Shown here piece after piece: positions 55,271 to 61,738 of a stretch of DNA of 64,000 nucleotides. Location: the NCBI RefSeq assembly GCF_900188085.1, contig NZ_FZOU01000001.1, positions 682,001 to 746,000 on the forward strand, given 5' to 3'. The first letter of the stretch is position 1, and each line of letters opens with the position of its first letter. The position numbers and the translations under genes are program-made. The stretch comes from Granulicella rosea (GTDB lineage Bacteria; Acidobacteriota; Terriglobia; Terriglobales; Acidobacteriaceae). The notes beneath the pieces are model-generated. The model worked only from the letters and a program-made list of their open reading frames with translations. It was not told where the DNA came from and searched no databases.

Positions 55271-55924
55271 CTATCGTGCGGCAGGAATCTCCGTGGATTG
55301 CCACTCAGCGCCCTTCAGAATCAGCTCCAGACCCTCACGATAACGGCGGTCATACCGGTCGAAGAGGATCGATGAAGCCTGCCGATGGTAAGGAAAGATC
55401 TCGGGGTCGAGACGCGCATTGCGGCCCTCGATCGAGTAAGACGAAGATCGCTTCCCCGGCGTTGGAAATACGGCCTGCTCCTCCATCGCAAAGCTGAGCG
55501 TGTAGTTGTAGATCGTGCTCAATAACACCACAGCCCCACGCACCGTGAAGCCGCACGCGACCAGTTGCGCGGCGATCTTCTCCGTCGTCTTCAATGGCTC
55601 GGTCGTCGTCAACCGCGTGCCGCTCGCCATGCGCGCGCCGTCGCGATACCCCATCAGCGTCTTCCGAAGTCCTTCGCCATACGTCGAAGCCCAGACCCTC
55701 CAGCCGGAGGAGTTTCGCCGCGGCAGCAGGTTGGCCGCGCCTTCGGTAAGGACCGTTGTCGCCATCTCATCCAGCAGCTCCTCCTTGCTCTTGAAGTGCC
55801 AGTAAATCGTCGCTGCCTGCACGTTCAGCTCCGTGCCCAACCGGCGGAGCGTGAGCTGTTCCAGGCCGATCTCGTTCAGCAGCTTCAACCCCGCCTGCGT
55901 GACCATCTCTCGATTGATCTTCAT
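55271..55924 (-). CDS. TetR-family repressor
   Basis: A 217-residue regulator with an N-terminal helix-turn-helix (MVTQAGLKLLNEIGLEQLTLRRLGTELNV then QAATIYWHFKSKEELL) and an all-alpha ligand domain of the TetR_C class (residues about 70-210). ATG 55924 is chosen because the helix-turn-helix starts at once after it; the frame runs ten codons further upstream without purpose. It is divergent from the MDR oxidoreductase gene, and the gap contains a long near-perfect operator, so it most likely represses both genes and responds to a substrate of the enzyme. Confidence 0.92.
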   Translation of the reverse strand: MKINREMVTQAGLKLLNEIGLEQLTLRRLGTELNVQAATIYWHFKSKEELLDEMATTVLTEGAANLLPRRNSSGWRVWASTYGEGLRKTLMGYRDGARMASGTRLTTTEPLKTTEKIAAQLVACGFTVRGAVVLLSTIYNYTLSFAMEEQAVFPTPGKRSSSYSIEGRNARLDPEIFPYHRQASSILFDRYDRRYREGLELILKGAEWQSTEIPAAR

Positions 55925-55942
55925 GAATCCAGCATAGCGTAT

Positions 55943-55992
55943 TTGACATCCCATAATCGAACAGTGTTAGATATTTTTAACATTGTTCGATT
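55943..55992. promoter_or_regulatory. TetR operator overlapping the oxidoreductase promoter
   Basis: AATCGAACAGTGTTA (55955-55969) and TAACATTGTTCGATT (55978-55992) are complementary at 14 of 15 positions around an 8-base centre. TTGACA (55943-55948) and TAGATA (55968-55973) form a plus-strand promoter whose -10 lies inside the operator. A second stem, CTAGCCGG/CCGGCTAG at 55993-56014, lies in the leader. Confidence 0.75.
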
Positions 55993-56035
55993 CTAGCCGG
56001 CCTGCTCCGGCTAGAAATTCACAGGGAGATACAAC

Positions 56036-57010
56036 ATGAAGGCAGCCATCGTCACCGCAGTTGGCAAGTCGCCCATCTATGGAGAGTTCCAGAAACCCAC
56101 CGCCAAAGAGGGCGAGATCCTCGTCGCGGTGCGGGCCGCGGCGCTCAGCAACCTGACCAGGTCCAGAGCCTCTGGCGCGCATTACAGCTCCACAGGCATC
56201 TTTCCAGCCGTCGCCGGCACGGACGGCGTCGGGCTCGCCGAGGATGGGCGCCGCGTCTACTTCGCCATGCCCGAGGCGCCGTTCGGATCGCTCGCCGAGC
56301 TCTGCCCCATTCACCCCAGACGCTGCGTCGAGATCCCCGACGGACTCGACGACATCACAGCCGCCGCCATCGCCAACCCCGGCATGTCCGCCTGGGCCAG
56401 CCTCGTCGAGCGGGCGCGGTTCGTGGCCGGAGAGACGGTGCTCGTCAACGGCGCCACCGGCACGGCCGGTCGTGTCGCCGTGCAACTGGCAAAGCACCTT
56501 GGCGCGGCAAAGGTCATCGCAACGGGTCGCAACGCACAGGAGCTCGAAGAGCTAAAGCAGCTTGGCGCGGATGCGGTCATTCCCTTCGCCCTGGACGCGG
56601 CGCATCCCTCCGGAGTTCGCGACTACGGGGAGGCGCTGACGGATCGCTTTTCCGGCGGCATCGACGTCGTGATCGACTATCTCTGGGGCGAGAGCGCGAG
56701 GACGATCATTGGCGCTCTTGCGAAGGTTGTCGAAGACAAGCCCGTCCGCTTCGTGCAGGTAGGCAGCTCAAGCGGCGAGGCGAGCATCGAATTGCCCGCC
56801 GCGGCGTTGCGCTCCGCCGCCATCACGCTCATGGGAAGCGGCATCGGAAGCGTGAGCCGCGAGGGGCTGGCGCAGTCCATCGCCAACGTCTTTGCAGCGG
56901 TCGGACCGGCGGGCCTGGAGGTCGCAACCCAGGTCGTCCCGCTCTCGGAGGTCGAAAGGGTTTGGGACAAGGCTACGGGCAGACCGCGCGTGGTATTCAC
57001 CATCGACTGA
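56036..57010 (+). CDS. MDR-family zinc-independent oxidoreductase (quinone reductase-like)
   Basis: A 324-residue medium-chain dehydrogenase/reductase. It has the N-terminal GroES-like part (KEGEILVAVRAAALSNLTR), the nucleotide-binding NGATGTAGRVAVQLAKHLG (residues 139-157) and VIDYLWGESARTIIGAL. The catalytic and structural zinc cysteine clusters are missing, so it belongs to the quinone-oxidoreductase-like branch acting on enones or quinones with NADPH. GGGAG lies in front of the ATG. Control by the divergent TetR protein suggests a detoxifying role. Confidence 0.88.
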   Translation: MKAAIVTAVGKSPIYGEFQKPTAKEGEILVAVRAAALSNLTRSRASGAHYSSTGIFPAVAGTDGVGLAEDGRRVYFAMPEAPFGSLAELCPIHPRRCVEIPDGLDDITAAAIANPGMSAWASLVERARFVAGETVLVNGATGTAGRVAVQLAKHLGAAKVIATGRNAQELEELKQLGADAVIPFALDAAHPSGVRDYGEALTDRFSGGIDVVIDYLWGESARTIIGALAKVVEDKPVRFVQVGSSSGEASIELPAAALRSAAITLMGSGIGSVSREGLAQSIANVFAAVGPAGLEVATQVVPLSEVERVWDKATGRPRVVFTID

Positions 57011-57190
57011 TGGCGAGTTTGCCCCGACGGACTTGCACGACGATCTGCGTCGAAGGTGCTGCGCATCCATTCCTGCGCTTTCACGCACCTATTCCCTTCT
57101 CTCCCGGAGCCCCTGAAACCGTTGGTTTTGGCTGGGATTCTCGGTTTTGGGAAGGTTCTGGCGCCGGCTTACGAACTGTGCGGCGGATCA

Positions 57191-57250
57191 ATGCAACATG
57201 TATACATGACGGCATGTTGCAATGTGGTCTTGATTGGTTTATTACATGTA
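57191..57250. promoter_or_regulatory. parA upstream inverted repeats
   Basis: TGCAACATG (57192-57200) pairs with CATGTTGCA (57213-57221); inside is the palindrome CATGTATACATG (57197-57208). TACATGTA (57243-57250) touches the ParA start. ATGCAACATGTATACAT (57191-57207) recurs exactly, inverted, at 58100-58116. These look like binding sites of the partition proteins and probably serve autoregulation. Confidence 0.6.
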
Positions 57251-57253
57251 GAT

Positions 57254-57883
57254 ATGAAAACCGTCGCCATCATCTCCCAGAAGGGCGGGGTAGGCAAAAC
57301 GACCCTTGCCCTCCACCTCGCCGTCGCCGCGGAACGAGACGGAAAGACCACCGTCATCGTCGACTTGGACCCGCAGGCAAGCGCCGCCACCTGGAAGGAC
57401 CTGCGCGACGAGGCCGAGCCCGTCGTACAGCCAGCCCAGGTGAACCGGCTGAACGTGATTCTCGACGAGGCCAGGAAGCATGGCGCGAAGCTGGCCGTCA
57501 TCGACACCTCGCCCAACTCCGAGAGCGCTTCCCTTGCGGCGGCGCGCTCGGCGGATCTCGTCCTCATCCCCTGCCGGCCCCACCTGCTCGACCTCAAGGC
57601 CATCAGCTCTTCGATCGAGCTGGCCCGGCTGGCGAAGAAACCCTTCTCTGTCGTTCTGAACGCCGTGCCGGTCCGAGGCGCGCTGGCGTCGGAGGCGATC
57701 GCCGCGATCAACACCTACGATGCGCCCGTCGCCCCCGTACACCTGACCATGCGCGCGGCCTACTATCATTGCCTCGTCAACGGCCAGGTCGCGCAGGAAT
57801 ACGAGCCGACCGGCAAGGCGGCGGAGGAGGCCTTCCTCTTCTACAAATGGGTCCGCAAGCAGTTGGGAAAATCCTTTACCTAG
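57254..57883 (+). CDS. parA: ParA-family plasmid partition ATPase
   Basis: A 209-residue Walker-type ATPase. The deviant Walker A KGGVGKTT (residues 10-17) with the signature Lys, TVIVDLDPQASAATW, the switch VIDTSPNSES and VLIPCRPHLLDL define the short ParA (type Ib) class that lacks an N-terminal DNA-binding domain. ATG 57254 is chosen because the ATPase core starts at once; the frame extends upstream to 57056 without likely coding content. It partners with the small ribbon-helix-helix gene downstream to segregate a low-copy replicon. Confidence 0.95.
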   Translation: MKTVAIISQKGGVGKTTLALHLAVAAERDGKTTVIVDLDPQASAATWKDLRDEAEPVVQPAQVNRLNVILDEARKHGAKLAVIDTSPNSESASLAAARSADLVLIPCRPHLLDLKAISSSIELARLAKKPFSVVLNAVPVRGALASEAIAAINTYDAPVAPVHLTMRAAYYHCLVNGQVAQEYEPTGKAAEEAFLFYKWVRKQLGKSFT

Positions 57884-57886
57884 CCT

Positions 57887-58116
57887 CGACATGTAGACAT
57901 AAGATCATGTCTACATGTCGGCACTAAGACATGCCTACTGAGTAGAGACGAGAAAACCCAAGTAGACATGTTGCAGATAGGACATGTCTACTCCGTACCA
58001 TGTCTACATGTACTGTAGTCGCCATGTCGCCCCGGCGCATGTGCTCACCAAGATTCCCCCTGGCGACAAAATCAGGTGGATACATGCCAAGTAGTAGTAA
58101 TGTATACATGTTGCAT
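57887..58116. repeat. Centromere-like repeat array between parA and the RHH gene
   Basis: The array includes CGACATGTAGACAT (57887-57900) with its perfect complement at 57907-57920, AGTAGACATG (57961-57970) with CATGTCTACT (57983-57992), CATGTCTACATG (57999-58010), TACATG (58081-58086) and ATGTATACATGTTGCAT (58100-58116). All contain CATGT plus MTAC or its complement. Short ParA systems commonly use repeat arrays next to the par genes as centromere, so this is the best candidate for parS. The first stem may also stop parA transcription. Confidence 0.75.
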
Positions 58117-58156
58117 CACCGCGCGGGCTCGCTCGCGGATTCAAAGGAGAAGAGAG

Positions 58157-58459
58157 ATGAAACGAGCCTCCATGGCGGAAGCCCTCAGCAACGCCGCCGG
58201 CCACTCCTACTCGCGTCCCGTCGCGCTTGCCGCCGTGGCCGCCCCGGAGCAGCGGCCCACGCCGGTTGCAACGCTGCGCGCGGTGTCGAGCGCGCCGCCC
58301 TCGCGCATCGGAAAGAAGCCCGTCACCGGATTCTTCGAGCCGGCCGTCTCCCGCCAGCTCAAGCGCATCGGACTCGACCACGAGAAGACCATGCAGGAAC
58401 TCATCCAGGAAGGACTCAACGATCTCTTCCGCAAATACGGTTTGCCGCCAATAGCGTGA
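58157..58459 (+). CDS. Ribbon-helix-helix partition partner (ParG/ParB-like)
   Basis: A 100-residue basic protein. The first 50 residues are flexible and Ala/Pro-rich; the last 48 (KKPVTGFFEPAVSRQLKRIG, then TMQELIQEGLNDLFRKYGLP) form a ribbon-helix-helix DNA-binding fold. AAGGAG lies seven bases before ATG 58157; an upstream ATG at 58076 would only translate the repeat array. Between parA and repA, next to the array of inverted repeats, it is the likely centromere-binding protein and co-repressor. Antitoxins share the fold, but no toxin gene is adjacent. Confidence 0.85.
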   Translation: MKRASMAEALSNAAGHSYSRPVALAAVAAPEQRPTPVATLRAVSSAPPSRIGKKPVTGFFEPAVSRQLKRIGLDHEKTMQELIQEGLNDLFRKYGLPPIA

Positions 58460-58462
58460 CAA

Positions 58463-58500
58463 GTCGTCATGTATACACGTCGTCATGGCGATATGACGAC
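58463..58500. promoter_or_regulatory. repA upstream repeats
   Basis: GTCGTCAT occurs at 58463-58470 and 58479-58486, and its complement ATGACGAC at 58493-58500, ending 18 bases before the repA start. The two outer copies form an inverted pair. The place is right for control of repA by RepA dimers or by the RHH protein. Confidence 0.55.
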
Positions 58501-58518
58501 ATGTAGAGAGGGAAGTTC

Positions 58519-59475
58519 ATGAAGAAGCCGTTCGACAAGGATTCCGCCGGAGAACTCTTCGCCGGTCACGCCGTCACCGACGAGCGCACGCACGAGCTCA
58601 TCGAGCTGATGGCGTCCATCTCCGAACGCGATCCCGCCGACGAAGAGCGCGGCTATATCGCGCGCATGCTTGTACAGGCCTGCTTTCCCTACCGCAAGAT
58701 CGCCAGCAACGAGTTCTCGCGCGTAGCGAACAACTTCCGCCTGACGATCATGTCGCCGTCCGACGTGGGCCTTCCGTTCGGCGTTCTGCCGCGCCTCATG
58801 TTCATGTGGATGACGCGCGAGGCTCTGTTCAAGAAGTCGCGTTCGCTCGAGCTGGGGCACTCGCTCACCGACTTCATGATGCAGCTCAACCTTCCGCTGA
58901 CCGGCGGCAAGACCGGCACCATCACGCGGCTGCGCGACCAGATGAAGCGCATGGCCTCCTCCACGCTCTCGGTCACCTACGACAATGGCCGCTCGTGGAG
59001 CCTGCGGCAGGTCGGCATGATCGAAGAGGCCGAGTTCTGGTGGGAAGAGAAGGACAAGGGCGCGAAGTCCAGCCAGCCAGGCCTTTGGAGCTCCACCATT
59101 CTGTTGAGCGACCCGTTCTTCAAGGAGATCACCAATCGGCCGGTGCCCTTCGACATGCGCGTCGTGCAGGTGATCCGCCAGCAGACGCAAAGCCCGCTCG
59201 CGCTCGATATCTATCTCTGGCTCAACTACCGCCTGAAATATCTGAACCGCCCGACCGACATCCCCTGGGTCAAACTGCAGCTCCAGTTCGGCGCCAACTA
59301 CGCCGACACCCGGCAGGGAAGACACGAGTTCAAACGCGAGTTCCTGAAGCAGATGGAGATCGTGCGGCTGGCCTTTCGCAAATCCGCGCCCAGCATCCAG
59401 GAGTCCGACAGTGGGCAGGGAATTCGCCTGTTGCCAGGTCAGAGCAGTGTGCCGGACGCGCCGCAGTTCGACTAA
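58519..59475 (+). CDS. repA: Plasmid replication initiator RepA
   Basis: A 318-residue protein matching the plasmid-encoded RepA family: FSRVANNFRLTIMSPSDVGL, PFGVLPRLMFMWMTREALFK, SLELGHSLTDFMMQLNLPLT, GGKTGTITRLRDQMKRMASS and the C-terminal winged-helix-like VQVIRQQTQSPLALDIYLWL. GAGGGAAG lies just before the ATG. It binds origin repeats and opens the plasmid origin. It is last in parA-RHH-repA, and two iteron-like repeats follow its stop within 80 bases. The reading frame is intact, so the replicon could be active. Confidence 0.9.
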   Translation: MKKPFDKDSAGELFAGHAVTDERTHELIELMASISERDPADEERGYIARMLVQACFPYRKIASNEFSRVANNFRLTIMSPSDVGLPFGVLPRLMFMWMTREALFKKSRSLELGHSLTDFMMQLNLPLTGGKTGTITRLRDQMKRMASSTLSVTYDNGRSWSLRQVGMIEEAEFWWEEKDKGAKSSQPGLWSSTILLSDPFFKEITNRPVPFDMRVVQVIRQQTQSPLALDIYLWLNYRLKYLNRPTDIPWVKLQLQFGANYADTRQGRHEFKREFLKQMEIVRLAFRKSAPSIQESDSGQGIRLLPGQSSVPDAPQFD

Positions 59476-59499
59476 ACCAACTCGCCAAATTTCGGCTAC

Positions 59500-59568
59500 G
59501 CATACGTTCCCGACATTTTTTATCGCAGGAAACCGCGCATACGTTCCCGACATATGCCGGGCAGGGAA
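59500..59568. repeat. Iteron-like direct repeats downstream of repA
   Basis: GCATACGTTCCCGACAT occurs twice without mismatch (59500-59516 and 59537-59553), 37 bases apart, about three and a half helical turns. The second copy also begins an inverted pair GTTCCC/GGGAAC (59543-59548 and 59563-59568). An AT-rich run TTTTTTAT follows copy one. The position suits an origin. The IS begins four bases later and may have cut off further copies. Confidence 0.55.
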
Positions 59569-59572
59569 CTAG

Positions 59573-60712
59573 GGATTCTCTGAACAAGTATCCAGCGGAT
59601 CGGTCGCGGCAAGATTCTGACCGATTTTGGCTACCTGGTGTTGTTTGTGGGACATTTCTGATGGTGTGTGCGGTTTTAGGCGCAGCTCTGCCCGGCGACT
59701 GCCATCAGGTGATGGCGTGCGGTGAGCAGGTTGGTCAGCGCGCACAGGCTCAGCAGGCGGTTGCGGTTCTTCTCCAGCCCGCGATACCGCACCTTGGCGA
59801 AGCCGAACTTCAGTTTGATCAGCGCGAAGACGTGTTCCACCCGTGAGCGCGTCTTCGACTTCACCCGATTTTCCTCGCGGATGGCCGGATAGCAGACCAG
59901 CTTGGTGCGGTACTGCCGGTGCGTGCGATCCACCGCCTGCGGAGCGCGTGCGACGATGACCTCCGTCTTGCCCTGGTACGCCTGATCGCCCCACACCTCG
60001 GTCTCCTCGCCGTGCAGAAGATCGGCCAGCACGCGGTTGTCGGCCACGTTGGCCGCCGTGGCCTCGGCCGAGTGGATCAGCTTCGTGTCCGCGTCCACGC
60101 CCACATGGGCCTTCATGCCGAAGTACCACTGGTTGCCCTTCTTCACCTGGTGCATCTCCGGGTCGCGCTGCTCCTGCTTGTTCCTGGTCGACGACGGTGC
60201 ATGCAGGATGGTCGCGTCCACGATCGTGCCCGTGCCGATCTTCAATCCGTGACGTTCCAGGTGGCCGTTGACCACGGCGAGCATCTTCCGGCCCAGACCG
60301 TGGCGCTCCAGCAGGTGACGGAACTTGCACACGGTGGTCTCATCCGGAGCCGGTTCGCGACCCAGGTCGATGCCCACGAACGAGCGCATCGTGAGCGAGT
60401 CGTAGAGCGCGTCCTCGACTGCCGGGTCGGATAGGTTGAACCACTGTTGCAGGAAGTAAATCCGCAGCATCCGCTCCAGACCGACCGGAGGGCGGCCGTT
60501 GCCCGCCTTGGGGTAGTGCGGCTCAATCAAGGCCACCAACTCGGACCACGGAACCACCACATCCATCTGCGAGAGAAACTCCGAACGCCGCGTCTGACGC
60601 CCAAAACGCTCAAATCCAGCCGCCAAAGCCAAGGTCTGCTGTTTCATCCGCACCCCCACATCCACAACGTAATTTAATCCGCCGTGGAGTGGGGAACTTA
60701 ATCAGAGAATCC
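59573..60712 (-). mobile_element. Complete IS5-family insertion sequence
   Basis: The ends GGATTCTCTGA (59573-59583) and TCAGAGAATCC (60702-60712) are perfect inverted repeats, extended by a shared AAGT two bases inside. The element is 1140 bases with one intact transposase gene. Flanks are CTAG on the left and TTAG on the right, an imperfect match to the four-base YTAR duplication of IS5-type elements. The intact state suggests recent arrival beside the replication module. Confidence 0.85.
59676..60647 (-). CDS. IS5-family DDE transposase
   Basis: A 323-residue transposase with the full IS5 layout: N-terminal FERFGRQTRRSEFLSQMDVV and PPVGLERMLRIYFLQQWFNL, then the DDE residues in GTIVDATILHAP, EVWGDQAYQGK and RSRVEHVFALIKLKFG. 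No frameshift or stop. ATG 60647 is preferred over 60665 because the conserved start is MKQQTLA. It is the only gene between the element ends and encodes the cut-and-paste activity. Confidence 0.94.
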   Translation of the reverse strand: MKQQTLALAAGFERFGRQTRRSEFLSQMDVVVPWSELVALIEPHYPKAGNGRPPVGLERMLRIYFLQQWFNLSDPAVEDALYDSLTMRSFVGIDLGREPAPDETTVCKFRHLLERHGLGRKMLAVVNGHLERHGLKIGTGTIVDATILHAPSSTRNKQEQRDPEMHQVKKGNQWYFGMKAHVGVDADTKLIHSAEATAANVADNRVLADLLHGEETEVWGDQAYQGKTEVIVARAPQAVDRTHRQYRTKLVCYPAIREENRVKSKTRSRVEHVFALIKLKFGFAKVRYRGLEKNRNRLLSLCALTNLLTARHHLMAVAGQSCA

Positions 60713-60733
60713 TTAGAGGAGGTCTGAACATTC

Positions 60734-60795
60734 CCTCGGCGGCTAAAGCCGCATTGCAATCACCGCTCTTACGGCGGGACTGAAGTCCCGCCCTT
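60734..60795. repeat. REP-like double-hairpin repeat, copy 2
   Basis: Begins CCTCGGCGGCTAAAGCCGCAT and ends with GCGGGACT-GA-AGTCCCGC, the same plan as 40058-40120 but with compensating changes in the second stem. It lies just past the right end of the IS. Confidence 0.75.
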
Positions 60796-60859
60796 TCAAG
60801 CCATGGACTTCTTCAGAGGTTCCTTAGAGCGTTGGCACGGACAAAGACAAAGCCAATGC

Positions 60860-60899
60860 GGGGGTCTCTCCACTCCGCTGAGCTCCGGTCGAGATGACG
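60860..60899. repeat. Short repeat, copy 2
   Basis: GGGGGTCTCTCCACTCCG and GCTCCGGTCGAGATGACG, joined by a few bases. Same family as 46459-46519, without that copy's inner stem. Apart from this, the REP-like repeat and the IS end, the gap 60713-60981 shows nothing else. Confidence 0.65.
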
Positions 60900-60981
60900 G
60901 GCTTGTGTGGCGGGTGGAAGAGAAGCAGATCCTCTTCGAAGATGACAAAGCCAGAAAGGCAAAGACGGTTTTTCCGTAGAG

Positions 60982-61272
60982 TTATCGGGTTGGGAAGAGC
61001 AGGGCGCGCAGCCTTGCCGCTAAGTGGCTGATGTTCCGATTGCCGGCTTCGAGCGCCAGCTCGATCTCGCGTGCGATCGCGGTGCCTTCGGGAAAGCCGA
61101 ACATGCCGAGCGTGCCCGCCATCTTGTGCGCCACGGCGATAGCCTCTTCGTGAAGCTCGGGGTGGGTAGAGGCGCGGTCGAGCAGGTCCAACCGTTCGAG
61201 CATGAGGGGCTGGTTCTTCTGCCAGAGCGCGGCGAGCATTGCTGCGGTGCGGGCTGCGGCGTCAGCGCTCAA
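60982..61272 (-). CDS. Histidine phosphotransfer (HPt) protein
   Basis: A 96-residue helical protein. AVAHKMAGTLGMFGFPEG places the phospho-acceptor at His49 with the usual Lys and Gly around it. Start is TTG 61272, five bases after the receiver gene stop, with GGAAAG upstream; ATG eleven codons later would cut the first helix. As third gene after a hybrid kinase and a receiver, it likely shuttles phosphate between them. Confidence 0.82.
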   Translation of the reverse strand: MSADAAARTAAMLAALWQKNQPLMLERLDLLDRASTHPELHEEAIAVAHKMAGTLGMFGFPEGTAIAREIELALEAGNRNISHLAARLRALLFPTR

Positions 61273-61276
61273 CGGG

Positions 61277-61651
61277 CTAGTCTTTCCATCCGAGAACTTC
61301 GGAGATCTGGGCGGCGAGGGTGAGCGGGTCGAAGGGCTTGAAGAGCGTCGCGGCGACGCCGAGGTTGGCGAAGCGGCGCTGGTCGACGCCCTGGACCTTG
61401 GCGGTCAGCAGCAGCACGGGGATGCCGGCGGTCTTGGGGTTCAGTTGCAGCTCTTTGAAGGTGGTGGGGCCGTCCATGACGGGCATCATCACGTCCATCA
61501 GGATGGCGTCGGGGCGTTCGGTTTCGGCGGTGGCGATGCCTGCGCGGCCGGAGCTGGCGGTGAGGATGTCCCATCCGGCGGTCGCTTCGAGCGAGAGTGC
61601 GGCGACCTCGCGGATGTCGTCTTCGTCGTCAATGATCAGTACACGGCGCAT
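61277..61651 (-). CDS. Single-domain response regulator (CheY-like receiver)
   Basis: A 124-residue receiver with VLIIDDEDD, phospho-acceptor Asp53 in AILMDVMMPVMDG, LLLTAK and the Lys in LFKPFD. There is no output domain. ATG 61651 has AGGAAAG ten bases upstream; the frame extends past it to 61732 without family similarity. It sits between the hybrid kinase gene (87-base gap) and the HPt gene (4-base gap). Confidence 0.92.
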   Translation of the reverse strand: MRRVLIIDDEDDIREVAALSLEATAGWDILTASSGRAGIATAETERPDAILMDVMMPVMDGPTTFKELQLNPKTAGIPVLLLTAKVQGVDQRRFANLGVAATLFKPFDPLTLAAQISEVLGWKD

Positions 61652-61738
61652 GGGCAACAGCTTTCCTGGAAATTTCCCTGAGGGGAGGAGGTATACGAGT
61701 CGATTGTCGAACGCCGGACTCGGCCAGGTCAATGTTTT

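Noticed and set aside
57056..57253. Extended ParA N-terminus from 57056
   Set aside because: It would translate the upstream inverted repeats; the ATPase core begins exactly at ATG 57254.
57887..58116. CRISPR array
   Set aside because: The repeats are inverted pairs of varied length and spacing, not equal direct repeats with uniform spacers, and no cas gene is present.
58076..58156. Upstream start for the ribbon-helix-helix protein
   Set aside because: Those codons lie in the repeat array, and a strong AAGGAG supports ATG 58157.
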